From Acetobacterium bakii (lineage in GTDB: Bacteria > Bacillota > Clostridia > Eubacteriales > Eubacteriaceae): a stretch of 64,000 nucleotides of DNA. The notes beneath the pieces were generated by a model, which worked only from the letters and a program-made list of their open reading frames with translations, made no database searches and was not told the DNA's origin. A program made the translations under genes and the position numbers. The DNA lies in NCBI RefSeq assembly GCF_001263355.1, contig NZ_LGYO01000033.1, positions 62,001 to 126,000 of the forward strand, written 5' to 3'. Of the stretch, positions 61,657 through 64,000 are shown piece by piece (positions within the stretch are counted from its first letter, which is position 1; every line of letters begins with the position of its first letter).

Positions 61657-63033
61657 TTATCCGCGATTTTCAGGTAGTGGATAGGGTACGATTTTCTTAA
61701 TCCACTTTTTACTCCAGAGCCGATAGATGCACCAGCCGCATTTAATAATCTGGTCCACTTTCAGCAGGGTGTAGATCCAAAAGGCCGGCAGATGCCAGAC
61801 CAACCCCGCCAATGCGCCCAGGGGAATGGAGGCAACCCATAAAAAGATAATGTCCGCCACCATCAGAAACTGGGTATCACCGCCGCCCCGCAGCACTCCT
61901 TTGGTCAGGATGCTGTTGGTGGATTGAAAAATAACGATAAAACCCACCGCCAACATCAGCTGATAGGTCAGCTGTCGGGTTTCTTCGGAAATGTTGTAGA
62001 AGCTGATCATGGGACTGCTGATGAGCCAGATGATCACGGCGCCCAGAACCCCGATGGCCACGCCGAGGTACAGAAAGGTCACCCCCTGCTGCTGGGCTCT
62101 TTTCTGATCCCCCCGGCCCAGAGTGTGACCGGTTATGATAGCACTGGCATTGGCCGTGCCCTGGATAAAGACGGTGCTGAGCTGCTGGGTGACCATGGTG
62201 ATGGCATTGGCTGAAACAAAGCTGACCCCCAGCCGGCCGATGACCATGGCCACGGCGCTGTTTCCAAAGGCCAGCAGAGCGTCGCTGACCAGTACCGGAA
62301 TAGCAACCCGGAAATATTCTTTGGAAATATCCCGACATTGCATAAATAAATGCTTAATACGAAAGCGGATTTTTTGATCAATAACAAACAAATACCCGCA
62401 GATAAACGTAAACTCAAAGACTCTGGCAATAAGCGTCGACAGGGCAGAACCTTCAATGCCCATTTGAGGAGCCCCGAAATTTCCGAAAATAAACAGATAG
62501 TTGAAGAAAATATTGATTAAAAAGGCTCCAATGGATGAAAATAAGGGAAGTTTTACCTGGCCCACGCTGCGCAGCACAATGGTGGAAGTTAGGGACAACC
62601 CCAGCAAGGCATAGCAAGGCACCGACCATTTAAAATACTGGGCGCCGTATTGAATAATCGTCGGATCGGTGGTGTAGATGCCCATAATCGCTTCCGGGGC
62701 CAGAAAGGTCGCCAGGGAAAAAACAAGGCTGAACAGAATACAGATCCGCAGCATAATGGAAACGGATTTTCGCAGTGAAACTAAATCCTGCATCCCCCAG
62801 AACCGGGAGGTGAGCACCGACGCGCCCATACCGATACCCATACAGCAGATCTGGAAAATCATAATGAACTGATTGGCCAGGGAAGCCGCGGACAGCTGCA
62901 TTTCCCCCAGCGACCCCACCATCATGGTGTCGGTCATGTTCACGCCGATGGTGATCAGGCTTTGTAAGGTGATTGGAATGGCAATGGCTGCCACATTTAT
63001 ATAAAACGATTTCTCTTTGATGATATGATTAAT
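61657..63033 (-). CDS. MATE-family efflux transporter with an unusual start
   Basis: 445 residues if GTG 62994 is the start, 458 if translation begins at ATT 63033. The first canonical codon, GTG 62994, leaves out KINHIIKEKSFYINV, a cytoplasmic lead-in typical of MATE proteins, and has no ribosome-binding site. In contrast, TTTGGAGG at 63041-63048 ends seven bases before the ATT at 63031-63033. Twelve helices are expected; NMTDTMMVGSLGEMQLSAAS is the diagnostic first-helix region. It follows the MBL-fold gene by about 20 bases in an operon. Export of drugs or metabolites is expected; the substrate is unknown. Confidence 0.85.
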   Translation of the reverse strand: MNHIIKEKSFYINVAAIAIPITLQSLITIGVNMTDTMMVGSLGEMQLSAASLANQFIMIFQICCMGIGMGASVLTSRFWGMQDLVSLRKSVSIMLRICILFSLVFSLATFLAPEAIMGIYTTDPTIIQYGAQYFKWSVPCYALLGLSLTSTIVLRSVGQVKLPLFSSIGAFLINIFFNYLFIFGNFGAPQMGIEGSALSTLIARVFEFTFICGYLFVIDQKIRFRIKHLFMQCRDISKEYFRVAIPVLVSDALLAFGNSAVAMVIGRLGVSFVSANAITMVTQQLSTVFIQGTANASAIITGHTLGRGDQKRAQQQGVTFLYLGVAIGVLGAVIIWLISSPMISFYNISEETRQLTYQLMLAVGFIVIFQSTNSILTKGVLRGGGDTQFLMVADIIFLWVASIPLGALAGLVWHLPAFWIYTLLKVDQIIKCGWCIYRLWSKKWIKKIVPYPLPENRG

Positions 63034-63053
63034 TTTTCTACCTCCAAATGATT

Positions 63054-63647
63054 TTACAGTTCAATTTCTTCTTTGGGTTCCATGATGAGTCTGCTCTTTG
63101 TTACAAAGCTTTCCGCTTTTTTTCGATCAAACAGAGCCCCGGGTTCCATATGAATGGGGATGGTGTGGGCAGCACCCAGAACTTCCGCGCAGGCAGAGGC
63201 TTCTTTCGGATTCATGTTAAAAATCCCATCGATGGGTAATAAGGCATAATCAATTTTTTCTCGGGATAAAACATGCTTCATATAGTCGGTGCAGGAAGTA
63301 TCCCCGGAGGCATAGACTTTGACGCCATCTACTTCAATGATATAGCCAACGCACTTGCTGCGATCGTGCTTATCATTGTAGGCTGGCACCGCCTGAATGG
63401 CAATATCCTCAATCGTCCGGCTGCCGTAAACACCGTCAACGAAAATATTTTCCGGTCGCAGGACCACACAGTCTTTTTTTTGGTGTATTAGGATTAATTG
63501 ATTATGGTCGGCATGCTCATGGCTCACCAGCACAATGTCGGCAGGCAGATAGTAACCTTCCCCGGCGTAGGGATCCACGTAGATAACAGTCCCCTTGTCG
63601 GATACAATCCGATAGCTGCCGTGGCCCTGATATAATAATTTTCCCAT
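63054..63647 (-). CDS. MBL-fold metallo-hydrolase (UlaG-like)
   Basis: 197 residues from ATG 63647; a TTG twelve bases upstream lies inside the TTGGAG ribosome-binding site and is not used. The metal-binding motif VLVSHEHADHNQLILIHQ (HxHxDH) is complete, with later ligands in YASGDTSCTDYM (Asp) and TIPIHMEPG (His). The fold and short length match the UlaG/YycJ-like group of cytoplasmic hydrolases, often called L-ascorbate-6-phosphate lactonase family, but no ascorbate genes are nearby. It precedes the MATE gene in an operon. The substrate is unknown. Confidence 0.88.
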   Translation of the reverse strand: MGKLLYQGHGSYRIVSDKGTVIYVDPYAGEGYYLPADIVLVSHEHADHNQLILIHQKKDCVVLRPENIFVDGVYGSRTIEDIAIQAVPAYNDKHDRSKCVGYIIEVDGVKVYASGDTSCTDYMKHVLSREKIDYALLPIDGIFNMNPKEASACAEVLGAAHTIPIHMEPGALFDRKKAESFVTKSRLIMEPKEEIEL

Positions 63648-63672
63648 TTTTTTCTCCAATCTTTTAATTTTC

Positions 63673-63839
63673 GGTAATTGTGAAATTCATAAAGATCTAA
63701 CAATTGCAGTTTAACGAGCAATTTCCACAAACGATTTTGTAACGTGCAGGCGAACAGTTCATCGAACTGTACAACCTGCTGTGTAAAAATTGTTTCGTGC
63801 GAAACTGATTGAAAAACTCACGGTACTTTTGCAATTACC
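63673..63839 (-). repeat. Family B palindrome, copy B5 (167 bp, inverted)
   Basis: GGTAATTG and CAATTACC close the element. Inside, TCCACAAACGATTTTGTAAC and AAAAATTGTTTCGTGCGAAA are the reverse complement of the B1 and B2 core, and the apical stem is GAACAGTTCATCGAACTGTAC. It lies just upstream of the MBL-fold gene. Confidence 0.87.
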
Positions 63840-64000
63840 TGTTTTATTTATTATAACCATTTAAAATTAAAATATAGCCCTTAATCATTTTCTCATAACT
63901 TTTGTCAATATTTGCATCGTGTTTCCATAAAAATTCTGTTCGTTAGTTTTAGTCTGAACTAATCTTTTGTTTTTGTCAAATAATTTAATTATTTAGGTGG
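63840..64000. other. AT-rich right end of the window, upstream of the MBL/MATE operon
   Basis: On the minus strand TTGACA occurs near 63901-63906, with TATATT about 26 bases further on, too far for a standard promoter. No gene start or end is visible before the edge. Confidence 0.35.

Overview
The window looks like chromosome of a low-to-moderate GC, Gram-positive anaerobe of the Clostridia, most likely an acetogen of the Acetobacterium/Eubacteriaceae type. This rests on the three-part corrinoid methyl-transfer cluster (pterin methyltransferase, corrinoid protein, URO-D-type methyltransferase), a stand-alone MetH-activation-like protein, ChW repeats in a surface protein, strong AGGAGG ribosome-binding sites, frequent TTG/GTG starts and TTGACA/TATAAT promoters. 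No rRNA, tRNA, CRISPR array, prophage or intact insertion sequence was seen. The genus is an inference from gene content.

Layout. 1-12.3 kb: the end of cheD, a TetR/CPBP-protease operon, a degenerate GGDEF-EAL-PilZ protein, two 910-residue poly-HAMP chemoreceptors flanking an encapsulin plus encapsulated-ferritin operon, and a bacteriohemerythrin. 12.5-24 kb: a PAS-bearing paralogue of the EAL-PilZ protein, a Nudix hydrolase, a MATE exporter with its MarR regulator (shared palindromic operator), an AraC/EamA pair, a ribokinase-type kinase, a MetH-activation-like protein and a CstA transporter. 24-32 kb: a PspA/GIDE-like pair, a CheX and CheY-CheX pair, an HD-GYP protein, a DUF4153 membrane protein and a patatin. 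32-36 kb: a TetR-controlled corrinoid methyltransferase operon. 36-42 kb: a GHKL/LytTR two-component system divergent from a large ChW-repeat surface protein. 42-50 kb: EcsC, CsbD, an OmpR-type regulator, an ABC exporter, a Ca/H antiporter, a histidine kinase, a YbaK deacylase and an XRE operon. 50-64 kb: PiT/DUF47 phosphate transport, a dCache-GGDEF-HD-GYP sensor, a third poly-HAMP receptor, dCMP deaminase, two diguanylate cyclases, and a MATE/metallo-hydrolase operon.

Functional themes. Six c-di-GMP proteins, three chemoreceptors, two CheX-type phosphatase domains and CheD give the window a strong motility and second-messenger character. Iron and oxygen handling appears as encapsulin/ferritin and hemerythrin. 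C1 metabolism appears as the methyltransferase trio and possibly the MetH-activation-like protein.

The most notable structure the genes do not explain is two families of long imperfect palindromes between genes. Family A has a unit close to 100 bp, with at least 13 recognisable copies plus remnants. Family B is about 85-167 bp, with five copies. Copies of A keep the same core while their outer and apical stems change on both arms together, as expected if the fold is selected or copied as a hairpin. Two B copies in opposite orientation flank the corrinoid-protein gene, and one A copy carries a second palindromic insert.
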